64,000 nt of DNA from Mesorhizobium sp. M9A.F.Ca.ET.002.03.1.2. Its GTDB lineage: Bacteria; Pseudomonadota; Alphaproteobacteria; Rhizobiales; Rhizobiaceae. Each line of letters opens with the position of its first letter. Position 1 is the stretch's first letter. A model generated the notes under the pieces. That model saw only the letters and a program-made list of their open reading frames with translations, did no database searches and was not told the DNA's origin. Where the stretch lies: contig NZ_CP034443.1 in NCBI RefSeq assembly GCF_003952365.1, positions 2,101,001-2,165,000 of the forward strand, read 5' to 3'. This document shows positions 16,399-25,054 of this stretch, one piece after another. The position numbers were made by a program, and so were the translations under genes.

Positions 16399-17822
16399 GC
16401 GCCCCGGCTTCTGACACAGCGGGGGCTTCTGACAAGACGGGGGCTTCGGAGAAAACGGGCGAGGCCGTCGAAGCGCCGGCAGCGCCAACCTTCCGCGAAG
16501 GCGTGAAGCTCTGGGCAAAAATCGGCCTGCTCAGCTTCGGCGGGCCGGCCGGGCAGATCGCGCTCATGCACAAGGAATTGGTCGAGGAACGGCGCTGGAT
16601 CGGCGAGCAACGTTTCCTGCATGCGTTGAACTACTGCATGCTGCTGCCCGGCCCTGAAGCCCAGCAGCTCGCCATCTATATCGGCTGGTTGCTGCATCGG
16701 ACGATCGGCGGCCTGGTCGCTGGCATCCTCTTCGTCGCGCCGGGCGCGCTTGTGATGCTCACCTTGAGTATCCTCTATGCGCTGTATGGCGACGCTCCCT
16801 TCGTCGAGGCGCTGTTTTTCGGGGTGAAAGCGGCCGTGCTCGCCATCGTGATCGAGGCGATGATCCGGATCGGACGACGCGCCTTGAAGAATCGGGTCAT
16901 GGTGTCGATCGCGCTCGCCGCCTTCATCGCCATCTATGCATTGAACGTGCCGTTTCCGCTCATCATCCTGCTTGCGGGCCTGACGGGCTGGATTGGAAAC
17001 CGTATTGCGCCAGCTCTCTTTTCCGGCGCGGCGCACGGCAAGGACGCGATTCCCGACATCAAGGGCGCGGTCGACCTGATGTTCGAGCGCGGCGAGCTCG
17101 CCCACACCAGGCCGACGCGATGGCATGCGCCGCGCATCATTGCGATCTGGCTGCCGATCTGGCTCGGGCCTGTGCTTCTGATCTGGGCGTTCACCGGATC
17201 CGCCAGCGTGTGGACTGAGATCGGTGGCTTCTTCAGCGTCATGGCGGTCGTCACCTTCGGTGGCGCCTACGCGGTCCTTGCCTATGTCGCGCAGGCAGCG
17301 GTCGAATCCTTCGGCTGGCTCGCACCCGGTGAGATGGTTGATGGCCTCGGGCTCGCCGAAACGACGCCCGGTCCGCTCATCCTGGTCCTGCAGTTTGTCG
17401 GCTTCCTTGCCGCGTTCCGCCAATCCGGATCGTTGAGCCCGCTGCTTGCCGGATCGCTTGGGGCGATGCTCACGCTGTGGGCGACGTTCACCCCTTGCTT
17501 CTTCTGGATATTCCTCGGCGGGCCCTACATCGAATCCCTGCGCGGCAACAAGGCGCTGTCGGCAGCGCTGGGCGCGATCACCGCCGCCGTCGTCGGCGTC
17601 ATCATGAATCTCGCTCTATGGTTCGCCTTGCACGTCATCTTCGGCGAGGTGCGCAACATCGGCCTTGGCATGGACGTGCCGGTGTTCTCATCGATCGACT
17701 GGCGCGCGGCGCTGCTGTCCTGTGCCGCCATGATCGCCATTTTGAAGCTGAAGATCGGCATGCTGCCGACGCTGGCGGGATCGGCCCTCGCCGGTGTCTT
17801 GTTGCTGTCGGCGAGCGGGTAG
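16395..17822 (+). CDS. chrA: Chromate transporter ChrA
   Basis: ChrA (475 residues) is an inner-membrane pump that expels chromate using the proton motive force. Two homologous CHR halves are visible: LLSFGGPAGQIALMHKEL plus LLPGPEAQQLAIYIGW near residues 48-95, and VTFGGAYAVLAYVAQ plus ETTPGPLILVLQFVGF near residues 285-345. About ten hydrophobic helices can be counted. The first 35 residues contain a short repeat (GASDKTGASEKTG) and are hydrophilic. It overlaps chrB by 4 bases. No chrC or chrF is adjacent. Confidence 0.93.
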   Translation: MSAPASDTAGASDKTGASEKTGEAVEAPAAPTFREGVKLWAKIGLLSFGGPAGQIALMHKELVEERRWIGEQRFLHALNYCMLLPGPEAQQLAIYIGWLLHRTIGGLVAGILFVAPGALVMLTLSILYALYGDAPFVEALFFGVKAAVLAIVIEAMIRIGRRALKNRVMVSIALAAFIAIYALNVPFPLIILLAGLTGWIGNRIAPALFSGAAHGKDAIPDIKGAVDLMFERGELAHTRPTRWHAPRIIAIWLPIWLGPVLLIWAFTGSASVWTEIGGFFSVMAVVTFGGAYAVLAYVAQAAVESFGWLAPGEMVDGLGLAETTPGPLILVLQFVGFLAAFRQSGSLSPLLAGSLGAMLTLWATFTPCFFWIFLGGPYIESLRGNKALSAALGAITAAVVGVIMNLALWFALHVIFGEVRNIGLGMDVPVFSSIDWRAALLSCAAMIAILKLKIGMLPTLAGSALAGVLLLSASG

Positions 17823-17886
17823 CGGCTGCGTGTGCTTAACTGAAGTTGCCGACCCCGCTATGTCTGACTGGAAACGAAGGAACATC

Positions 17887-18285
17887 ATGGCGAGACGGCG
17901 CTCTTCCCTAGGCTTCCTCGGAATGTTCGGCCGTTCAGGCGACCTCAGGCAACTCGACACCGCGTTGCGCGGCGTCGACCTTCACCCCGCCCTTGTGCCG
18001 GAGGGAGCAAAGCTCACCATCGTCAATCTGATGAAGGATCACTGGTCCGACGAGCCGCCGCCACAAGCCTATCCGCCGGTGGCGCTGCTGCTTGGCTATT
18101 GCATTGCCGGGCCGGAAGCGTTCGAACTGTCCAACGGCCGTGAACATACGCTGGATGCGGAGCGCCGGATCGAGGCAGCACTTGAGGCCGGCGACAGCTT
18201 CGATGCGCAAATCATACTGATGACGCTGCATGCCAGGCTGATCAGCGCCGAAGTGCTTGAACGCTACGGGTTGAGCACAGACTGA
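17887..18285 (+). CDS. Conserved hypothetical protein
   Basis: I do not recognise a named domain in this 132-residue protein. It has a basic start (MARRRSSLGFLGMFGRSGDL), a middle with YPPVALLLGYCIAGPEAFEL that is hydrophobic but short for a membrane span, and a helical end. The chosen ATG follows GAAGGAACATC; an ATG 27 bases upstream (17860) is possible. It lies 64 bases downstream of chrA in the same direction and converges on the MttB-family gene, so it may share the chromate transcript. Nothing in it suggests metal binding. Confidence 0.6.
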   Translation: MARRRSSLGFLGMFGRSGDLRQLDTALRGVDLHPALVPEGAKLTIVNLMKDHWSDEPPPQAYPPVALLLGYCIAGPEAFELSNGREHTLDAERRIEAALEAGDSFDAQIILMTLHARLISAEVLERYGLSTD

Positions 18286-18306
18286 CCGTTCCGAGGAGAA
18301 GCGTGC

Positions 18307-19896
18307 TCAGCCGCCCATGCCGCTGCGCGGCAGCTGGATCAGATTGCCGAAGCGGGCGCGCAACTTGTCGTCGACCGGCTTCGGCACATGGCGCGGGAAG
18401 CGCTCGGCGAGGATGCGCTTCTTCTCGACGATCGCCCGCTGCAAGATGTCGGGCTTGCCTTTCTCGTTCCATTCCTTCGGCGAAAAGCGGTCGCCGACCG
18501 CCGGATAGAAATATTCGGTCTGCATCAGCCGCAGCGTCTGCTCGTTGCCGAGATAGTGGCCCGGCCCCTTCAGGCAGACGTCGGCGATGGTGTCGATCGA
18601 CAGCGACTCGTCGGTCACCTCGATGCCGCGCACGCAGCGCAGGCAATGGCCGAGCATGTCGTTGTCGATGATCAGGCTTTCCAGGCAGAAGCCGAGCAGC
18701 GAGGCGTGCATGCCGGCCGATTCGTAGACGAGGTTGAGGCCGGCAAGGCCAGCCATCACATCGGTGATGCCCTTCTCGTAGCCGGACTGAATATCAGGCA
18801 GTTTCGAATCGGTCATGCCGGCGGCCGAACCACCCGGCAGGTCGTAGAATTGCGCCATCTGGGCGCAGGCCGCGGTCAGCACCGCCTGCTCGGCCGAGCC
18901 GCCGGACATCGCGCCGGTCCTGAGGTCCGAGACGAACGGCCAAGTGCCGAAGATCGCCGGATGGCCGGGCTTGATGGCGTTGACATAGACGAGGCCGGCG
19001 AGCACCTCGGCCACCGCTTGCACCACCGCACCGGCAATCGCTGCGGGTGCCGTGGCACCCGCCTGGCCAGCCGACAGCAAGAGGATCGGAATGCCGCCTT
19101 CGACGCAGGCCTCGAGCACGCCGCAGGCGTCCTCGGCGAATTTCATCGGCGGCACCACGAAGCAGTTCGAATTCGACACGAACGGCCGCGCCCGGAAGTT
19201 CTCCTCGCCGCCGGCGATCGCATAGAGCATGTCGAGCGCCGGCTTGACGTTCTCGCGCACCGTGAATGACGTGCCGACGTGCTTCGACGTGCCCATCACG
19301 CAGGCGTAAAGCGTGTTGAAATCCATGTCGAGCGGATCGGGAATGTCGCGCGGCACCATCGGCCGCTGGAAGAAATGGATGTTGTCGAGCCCTTCGACGA
19401 TGCGGGCGGCATCATAGATGTCCTGCAGCAGTGACTCGCGGTACTCGCGTTTCTCGACATCGACCAGATGCACGGCGGCACCCGCCGTGCCGTAATGCAC
19501 GCGCTTGCCCTGGATCACCATGTCGTGCTTGGGATCCTGGCCATGCAGCGTGAAATGCCGTGCCGCTCGTCTGATGGTGTCGAGGACGAGCGCGCGGGGA
19601 AAGCGAATGCGGTCGTCCTTGCCGAGGGTGGCGCCGGCCTTGGTCAACGCCTCGATGCAGGATGGGATGGCGTTGGCAAATCCGACCGTTTCAAGCAGCG
19701 TCAGCACCGCCTCGTGGATGCGCTCGCGGTCGTTTTCGCTGAGCGGTCCGTAACTTCCGCCTTCGAGGCCGGCGCGCACCGGCTTGATATCGTCTGCAAG
19801 CGGCGCCGCCCGCATGGCGCGGCGCGCTTCGCGCCCGCCGGAACGCCGCGAACGTTGGTCCGAGGGCGTCTCCGGCTTCTCAACAGCCACTGACAT
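18307..19896 (-). CDS. MttB-family (trimethylamine methyltransferase-like) protein, non-pyrrolysine
   Basis: This 529-residue TIM-barrel methyltransferase belongs to the MttB superfamily, whose members move a methyl group from a quaternary or tertiary amine to a corrinoid protein. The frame has no in-frame amber codon, so it is the pyrrolysine-free form, as in glycine betaine methyltransferase MtgB. Typical text includes HYGTAGAAVHLVD, PGHPAIFGTWPFVSDLRTGAMSGG and GMTDSKLPD. The first 40 residues are basic and extra. No corrinoid protein or methyl-corrinoid:folate transferase is adjacent. The MocR regulator upstream reads in the same direction. The substrate may be betaine, proline betaine or similar. 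Confidence 0.87.
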   Translation of the reverse strand: MSVAVEKPETPSDQRSRRSGGREARRAMRAAPLADDIKPVRAGLEGGSYGPLSENDRERIHEAVLTLLETVGFANAIPSCIEALTKAGATLGKDDRIRFPRALVLDTIRRAARHFTLHGQDPKHDMVIQGKRVHYGTAGAAVHLVDVEKREYRESLLQDIYDAARIVEGLDNIHFFQRPMVPRDIPDPLDMDFNTLYACVMGTSKHVGTSFTVRENVKPALDMLYAIAGGEENFRARPFVSNSNCFVVPPMKFAEDACGVLEACVEGGIPILLLSAGQAGATAPAAIAGAVVQAVAEVLAGLVYVNAIKPGHPAIFGTWPFVSDLRTGAMSGGSAEQAVLTAACAQMAQFYDLPGGSAAGMTDSKLPDIQSGYEKGITDVMAGLAGLNLVYESAGMHASLLGFCLESLIIDNDMLGHCLRCVRGIEVTDESLSIDTIADVCLKGPGHYLGNEQTLRLMQTEYFYPAVGDRFSPKEWNEKGKPDILQRAIVEKKRILAERFPRHVPKPVDDKLRARFGNLIQLPRSGMGG

Positions 19897-20075
19897 GGAG
19901 GCACTCCAACTTTAGCTGCGAAGCAGGCGGCGGCGGTTGGTCCACCATCGGCCTGCTTCGTCCCCTTGTGCCTGGAACTATGCCGCCGACATTGGCACAG
20001 CCTATGAGCCAGACGGTCCCGTCGCATATGCCAGGGTGCTAAAGAACCGTGGCCGGTCCCGGCCTCGACGAGGCG

Positions 20076-21569
20076 TCAGGCAGCCGCCGGCCTGCGCCCG
20101 GCAGCCGTCGCCAGTTCGCGGATGCCGGGCTCGATGTGCTGCAGCGCGATCGAGGAAATGCCTAGCCGCATGAAGCGCGACGGCTTTTCGGTGCGGTCGA
20201 AGAAGCGGTCGCCAGGCTCGATGATGACGCTGCGCGAGGCGGCGGCCTCGGCCAGCCTGCGCGAATCGGTACCGCGCGGCCCCTCGAGCCAAAGCGACGC
20301 GCCGCCGGCCGAATCGGTCGAGCGCCATTCCGGCAAGAAGGCGGAAATCGCATGGATCAGACGCTTGCGCCGTTCGTCGAAGGCGCTCGACAGCCGCCGC
20401 ACCAGCGCCTCGTGATGGCCGAGCGACAGGAACAGCGCGACCGCGCGCTGGTTGTTGGCCGGCGGATGACGCAGCATGAACCGGCGCAGCGCGCGAAGCT
20501 CGGCAATCAGCCCGGCCGAGGCGACGATGTAGCCGAGCCGCAGACCGGGGGCCAGCGTCTTCGACATCGAGCCGACATAGATGACGCGGCCGGAACGGTC
20601 GAGGCTCTTCAGCGCCTGCTGCGGCGCCTCGTCCAGAAGCTGGCTGTCATAGCCGTCCTCGATGATGATCTGATTGTGGCGGGTGGCCCGCGCCAGCAGG
20701 TCCTGCCGGCGCTCCGCCGACAGCGGCACCATGGTCGGGCAATGGTGGCTGGGCGTCACGAAGACGAAGCCGGAATCATTGGGAATGGAAGCGGTTACGA
20801 TGCCGGAGTGGTCGACCGGAACCGGTGTGACGTCGGCGCCGGCCAGCCGGAAGATCGAGCGTGCGTCGGGGTAGCCGGGGTCTTCCATGGCCACCTTGGA
20901 CCCTTTGGTCATCAGCAGCGTCGCCAGCATATAGAGCGCGTTCTGCGCGCCGAGCGTCACGATGATCTCGTCGGGATTGGCGAAGATACCGCGCCGCGGC
21001 AACAGCCGCGCCTGGATCTGCTCGATCAAGAGCGGGTCGTCGCGGTCGACCATGTCGGATGCCCAGTTGCGGATCTCGAGCACGGCGAGCGCCATGCGGT
21101 TGCACTCGCGCCATTCTGCGGTCGGGAACAGTGCCGGATCGAACTGGCCATAGACGAACGGGTAGGACGACTTGATCCAGTTGTCGTGCTTGGCCGGCGG
21201 CGGCATGTCGCTGGCAGCGATCTGCCGGCGCGCCTTCCAGTCGATCTCGTTGGCCTGGTCGGGCGCCTTCTGATGCGGCCTCGCCGGCGTCGCCAGCACC
21301 TCGGGATTGACGAAATGGCCGCGCCGTTCGCGCGCCACCAGGAAGCCCTGGTCGACGAGCTGCTGGAAGGCCAGCACCACGGTGCCGCGCGCTACGCCCA
21401 GTTTCTCGGCCAGGATCCGGCAGGATGGAAGCGGCATAGAGGCGGCGATCTGCCGGTCGAGGATGGCGGCGACAATCGCCTGACGGATCTGCGCCTGCAG
21501 GGTCTGGCCGGATTCCGCCGAAATCCGGAACAGGCCGGACCATATGGCCGTGTCGTTTCGCTGTGGCAT
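20076..21569 (-). CDS. MocR-type regulator (GntR DNA-binding domain fused to class I aminotransferase domain)
   Basis: This 497-residue protein has a GntR winged helix at about residues 20-85 (LPSCRILAEKLGVARGTVVLAFQQLVDQGFL) and a PLP aminotransferase fold from about 130 onward. The Schiff-base lysine is in YVGSMSKTLAPGLRLGY. MocR proteins control vitamin B6, GABA, taurine or amine genes using PLP or an aldimine as signal. Start ATG 21569 follows GAGGAAC; the frame is open 84 bases further upstream without a good ribosome site. The MttB-family gene downstream is a plausible target. Confidence 0.87.
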   Translation of the reverse strand: MPQRNDTAIWSGLFRISAESGQTLQAQIRQAIVAAILDRQIAASMPLPSCRILAEKLGVARGTVVLAFQQLVDQGFLVARERRGHFVNPEVLATPARPHQKAPDQANEIDWKARRQIAASDMPPPAKHDNWIKSSYPFVYGQFDPALFPTAEWRECNRMALAVLEIRNWASDMVDRDDPLLIEQIQARLLPRRGIFANPDEIIVTLGAQNALYMLATLLMTKGSKVAMEDPGYPDARSIFRLAGADVTPVPVDHSGIVTASIPNDSGFVFVTPSHHCPTMVPLSAERRQDLLARATRHNQIIIEDGYDSQLLDEAPQQALKSLDRSGRVIYVGSMSKTLAPGLRLGYIVASAGLIAELRALRRFMLRHPPANNQRAVALFLSLGHHEALVRRLSSAFDERRKRLIHAISAFLPEWRSTDSAGGASLWLEGPRGTDSRRLAEAAASRSVIIEPGDRFFDRTEKPSRFMRLGISSIALQHIEPGIRELATAAGRRPAAA

Positions 21570-21929
21570 GGGATTTGTTCCTCGATGGCCAGCCTTTTTC
21601 ACTTGGCTGGACCAGTCGAATGTATCGGTGGCACAAGGGGTTGCGCCAATCAATTTTTCTGATCGCTGGGATTTATGCCAGTGATCCTTCGCTGCGCCGC
21701 GGCATCCCCAGCGTGACGTAACGCGGCATCCCCAGCGTGACGTAACGCGTCACCGCTGCGTGACGTAACGCGTCATCGCTGCGTGACGTCACGCGTCATC
21801 GCTGCGTGGCGCAGTGCGTCATCCCCGCGCATTGAAACCGGTGGATTTCGTCTAGATAGTTTGCCGCGACGACACGCGCCGGAAACATCCGGTCTGGTAT
21901 GATGGCATCAAAGACTTCGGAGCGAGGCA
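21570..21929. other. Intergenic region between divergent MocR gene and pgi
   Basis: This 360-base gap must hold promoters for both divergent genes. Its right half is dominated by a 23-24 bp tandem array (see next entry). The left 140 bases contain AT-richer sequence near 21640-21670 that could hold the MocR promoter, but I cannot define -35 and -10 boxes with confidence. Confidence 0.5.
21713..21829. repeat. Imperfect tandem repeat array, 23-24 bp unit, about five copies
   Basis: Units start at 21713, 21737, 21760, 21783 and 21806. Each begins GTGACGTAACGCG or a close variant and ends in CATCCCCAGC, CACCGCTGC or CATCGCTGC. Two neighbouring units differ at one or two positions; the last (GTGGCGCAGTGCG) is most divergent. 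A partial unit precedes at about 21692-21712. There are no unique spacers, so it is not CRISPR. It ends about 100 bases before the pgi start. Confidence 0.85.
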
Positions 21930-23591
21930 GTGGATCAATCGTCCTTTCAAAAACAGCTCGACGCCCTGCGCGATCACCGTGCGGCCAAATGGGGCAGCAT
22001 GCGCGAGGCCTTCGCTGCCGATCCGCAGCGCTTCGAAAAATTCTCCGTCACCGACGGCGACCTGCTGCTCGACTGGTCGAAATGCGCGGTCGACGCGCAG
22101 ACGATGGATATGCTGGAGAAGCTGGCGGCAGCCGCCGATCTCGAAGGCCGGCGCGCCGCGATGTTCTCGGGCGAGAAGATCAACGTCACCGAAGGCCGCG
22201 CCGTGCTGCACACCGCGCTGCGCAACCTGAACGGCAAGGGCGTCATGCTTGACGGTCAGGACGTCAAGGCGGAGGTTGTCGCCGTGCTCGACGCGATGGG
22301 CGTCTTTGCCGATGCCGTGCGCTCCGGCAAGGCGGCCGGCGCCACCGGCAAGAAGATCACCGACATCGTCAACATCGGCATCGGCGGTTCCGACCTTGGC
22401 CCGGCCATGGCGACGCTGGCGCTGGCGCCCTATCACGACGGGCCACGCACGCATTACGTGTCCAACATCGACGGCGCCCATATCCACGACACGCTGAAAG
22501 GCCTTTCCGCCGAAACCACGCTGTTCATCATCGCCTCGAAGACCTTCACCACGGTCGAGACGATGACCAACGCCGAGACGGCGCGCGAATGGGTGCAGAA
22601 GGCGCTCGGTAAGGAAGCGGTCGGCAAGCATTTCGCCGCCGTCTCGACGGCGCTGGAGCTGGTGGCCAAATTCGGCATCGCGTCCGACCGCGTCTTCGGC
22701 TTCTGGGATTGGGTCGGCGGACGCTACTCCGTCTGGGGCGCGATCGGCCTGCCGGTGATGATCGCCGTCGGCCCGAAGAATTTTCGCGCCTTTCTCGATG
22801 GCGCGCATGCCATGGACGAACATTTCCAGACGGCGCCGCTGGGAAGGAACCTGCCGGCGCTGATGGGCCTGATCGGCTGGTGGCATCGGGTGATCTGCAA
22901 ATACCCCGCCCGCGCCGTCATTCCCTACGACCAGCGCCTGTCCAGGCTGCCGGCATATCTGCAGCAGCTCGACATGGAATCGAACGGCAAGAGCGTCACC
23001 CTCGACGGCGGCGCCGTGACCACGCCGACCGGTCCGCTGGTCTGGGGCGAGCCCGGCACCAATGGCCAGCACGCCTTCTTCCAGCTGCTGCACCAGGGCA
23101 CCGACTTCATTCCGGTCGAATTCCTTGCCGCGGCCATCGGTCATGAGCCGGATCTCAAGCATCACCACGATTTGTTGCTCGCCAACTGCCTGGCGCAGTC
23201 GGAGGCCTTCATGAAGGGCCGCACGCTGGAGGAAGCGCGTGCGCAGATGCTGGCAAAAGGCATGGACCCCGCCGATGTCGACAGGATCGCCCCGCACCGC
23301 GTCTTTTCCGGCGACCGGCCCTCGGTGACAATCCTCTACAGACAACTCGATCCGCACACGTTCGGACGGCTGATCGCGCTCTATGAGCACCGCGTCTTCG
23401 TCGAAGGCACGCTCTTCAACATCAATTCCTTCGACCAGTGGGGTGTCGAACTCGGCAAGGAACTAGCGACCGGCCTGCTGCCCTTCGTGGAAGGCAAGGA
23501 GGTCGTGGAAGGCAAGGAGAATGCCGCAAAGCGAGACGCTTCGACCGCTGGACTGGTGGGACATATCCACCGATTGCGCGGATCGGAGTAA
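21930..23591 (+). CDS. pgi: Glucose-6-phosphate isomerase
   Basis: Pgi (553 residues) interconverts glucose 6-phosphate and fructose 6-phosphate in the cytoplasm. Family signatures are [15 protein letters not shown] near residue 150, [18 protein letters not shown] near 265, and [15 protein letters not shown] near 505. The start is GTG, with GGAGCGAGG just upstream. The end carries a short duplication, [12 protein letters not shown]. The HAD phosphatase begins 5 bases after the stop, so both are co-transcribed. It is an ordinary housekeeping gene, with a tandem array in its leader region. Confidence 0.95.
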   Translation: MDQSSFQKQLDALRDHRAAKWGSMREAFAADPQRFEKFSVTDGDLLLDWSKCAVDAQTMDMLEKLAAAADLEGRRAAMFSGEKINVTEGRAVLHTALRNLNGKGVMLDGQDVKAEVVAVLDAMGVFADAVRSGKAAGATGKKITDIVNIGIGGSDLGPAMATLALAPYHDGPRTHYVSNIDGAHIHDTLKGLSAETTLFIIASKTFTTVETMTNAETAREWVQKALGKEAVGKHFAAVSTALELVAKFGIASDRVFGFWDWVGGRYSVWGAIGLPVMIAVGPKNFRAFLDGAHAMDEHFQTAPLGRNLPALMGLIGWWHRVICKYPARAVIPYDQRLSRLPAYLQQLDMESNGKSVTLDGGAVTTPTGPLVWGEPGTNGQHAFFQLLHQGTDFIPVEFLAAAIGHEPDLKHHHDLLLANCLAQSEAFMKGRTLEEARAQMLAKGMDPADVDRIAPHRVFSGDRPSVTILYRQLDPHTFGRLIALYEHRVFVEGTLFNINSFDQWGVELGKELATGLLPFVEGKEVVEGKENAAKRDASTAGLVGHIHRLRGSE

Positions 23592-23596
23592 GCGGC

Positions 23597-24319
23597 TTGG
23601 CCGAGATCAAGGGAATATTGTTCGACAAGGACGGCACGCTTGTCGACTTCAACGCGACATGGCTCGGCGTCGCTGATTTCATGGCGATGGATGCGGCGGA
23701 GGGCGATCGCTGGAAAGCCGACAGGCTGCTTGCCGCGGCTGGCTTCGATTTCGCCACCAAGCGCTTCAAGCCCGATTCCATCTTTGCTTCCGGCACCAAT
23801 ATGGATGTCGTCGAGCTTTGGTTTCCGCGCCTGTCCGAGGAAGATCAGATGCTTGCCGTCGCCCGCTTCAACGAGATCACCTCGATGCAGGGCTCGGCGA
23901 TGGCGGTGGCGCTGCCGGGCATCGTCGAGACGCTTGGCATACTTCACGGGAAATCCTACCGGCTCGGCGTTGCCACCAACGATTCGACCACCGGCGCGGA
24001 AAAGACGTTGCTGACGCTGGGCGTCGCCCAACTGTTCGACGCCGCCTATGGTTACGACGCGGTGGCCAACCCGAAACCGGCGCCGGATACGATCCTGGCC
24101 TTTTCGGACCTGACCGGCCTGAAGCCGTCGGCGATCGCCATGGTCGGCGACAGCCGCCACGATCTGGAGATGGCACGGGTCGGCGGCTGCGGGCTGGCGA
24201 TCGGCGTGCTCTCCGGCACCGGCACGCGTGAATCGCTGTCGCAGGTTGCCGACGTCATTCTGGAATCCGTTGCCGATCTGCCCGAGTTTCTTTCGGCGAG
24301 GGTCAGCGAGACGATCTGA
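23597..24319 (+). CDS. HAD family hydrolase, phosphoglycolate-phosphatase-like
   Basis: This 240-residue HAD phosphatase has motif I in LFDKDGTLVDFNATW, motif II threonine in GVATNDSTTGAEKT, a lysine in NPKPAPDT and motif IV in MVGDSRHDLEMARVGG. The first motif is DKDGT where most members have DxDGT, the normal pattern. The likely start is TTG at 23597 with GGAG 8 bases upstream; no ATG or GTG gives a sensible N-terminus. It follows pgi by 5 bases. The substrate may be phosphoglycolate or another small phosphate ester. Confidence 0.8.
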   Translation: MAEIKGILFDKDGTLVDFNATWLGVADFMAMDAAEGDRWKADRLLAAAGFDFATKRFKPDSIFASGTNMDVVELWFPRLSEEDQMLAVARFNEITSMQGSAMAVALPGIVETLGILHGKSYRLGVATNDSTTGAEKTLLTLGVAQLFDAAYGYDAVANPKPAPDTILAFSDLTGLKPSAIAMVGDSRHDLEMARVGGCGLAIGVLSGTGTRESLSQVADVILESVADLPEFLSARVSETI

Positions 24320-25052
24320 ATTCGCCTCGCTCCCGCTCGAACGAGAAGACGCCGCTCGGCTTCATCGCGTCCCCGACCTCGCCGACATCCGGCACGCGAT
24401 ATTCAGCCAGCAGGCGAAGCCGCGAGCGGGGCAGGTAGGCGCGGCCCGGGTCGCCGATCAGCACGTTGATGCCGGCGGCCAGGCAGCGGTCGAGGAAGGG
24501 CATGATCCGGTTGGCGAGATCTTGTCCGTAAAACAAGTCGCCGACCGCCACGACATCCACCGGCGGCGGCGGACCGGCGGTGATGTCCTCGCCGACTACC
24601 GTGATCGTAACGCCATTCGCCGCCGCATTGAGACCGAGCGCGGCGACGCCGTTGCTGTCGATCTCGGACGCGATCACTTCGCTGGCGCCGGCCTTTGCCG
24701 CCGCGATGCCGACGAGGCCCGAGCCGGCGCCGAGATCGAGCACGCGCAGCCCGGCCACGCTCTCCGGCCGATCGAGGATGTAGCGGGCAAGCACCGCGCC
24801 GCCGGCCCAGGCATAGGCCCAGTAAGGTGGCTGCGGCTCGGCCCCGTCCTCGTCAGCTTCTTCTTCCGGCTCTGCTCCTCGTCCTTCTGGATGCGTGAGC
24901 CGCCACAGACCGCTCGCTGGATGGGCTGCATAAAGCCGGATTTCGGGAAGCGCGGGAACCGGGGCGATACGCATGTTCGCCTTGATGAACGTCAGCGGAT
25001 CGGGATGGGAAAACGTATCCGCCGTATCGTCGACAGCAAGGCAATCGCCCAA
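24303..25052 (-). CDS. Class I SAM-dependent methyltransferase (ETFB-lysine/Nnt1-like)
   Basis: This protein of about 249 residues has the SAM-binding sequence LRVLDLGAGSGLVGIAAAKAGASEVIASEID and the acidic post-I loop. YWAYAWAGGAVLARYILD before it and VGDLFYGQDLANRIMPFL after it match the small protein-lysine methyltransferase family near ETFB methyltransferase. The family usually opens with a DP-x-FI-x-AN phrase, and DPLTFIKAN is encoded upstream of the first ATG (24974). I therefore chose TTG 25052, with GGACAGG before it. It starts 3 bases after the acyl-CoA ligase ends and overlaps the HAD gene convergently by 17 bases. Confidence 0.72.
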   Translation of the reverse strand: MGDCLAVDDTADTFSHPDPLTFIKANMRIAPVPALPEIRLYAAHPASGLWRLTHPEGRGAEPEEEADEDGAEPQPPYWAYAWAGGAVLARYILDRPESVAGLRVLDLGAGSGLVGIAAAKAGASEVIASEIDSNGVAALGLNAAANGVTITVVGEDITAGPPPPVDVVAVGDLFYGQDLANRIMPFLDRCLAAGINVLIGDPGRAYLPRSRLRLLAEYRVPDVGEVGDAMKPSGVFSFERERGEFRSSR

Positions 25053-25054
25053 AG

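Noticed and set aside
21713..21829. CRISPR array
   Set aside because: Repeats of 23-24 bp follow one another directly without spacers, and no cas genes are present.
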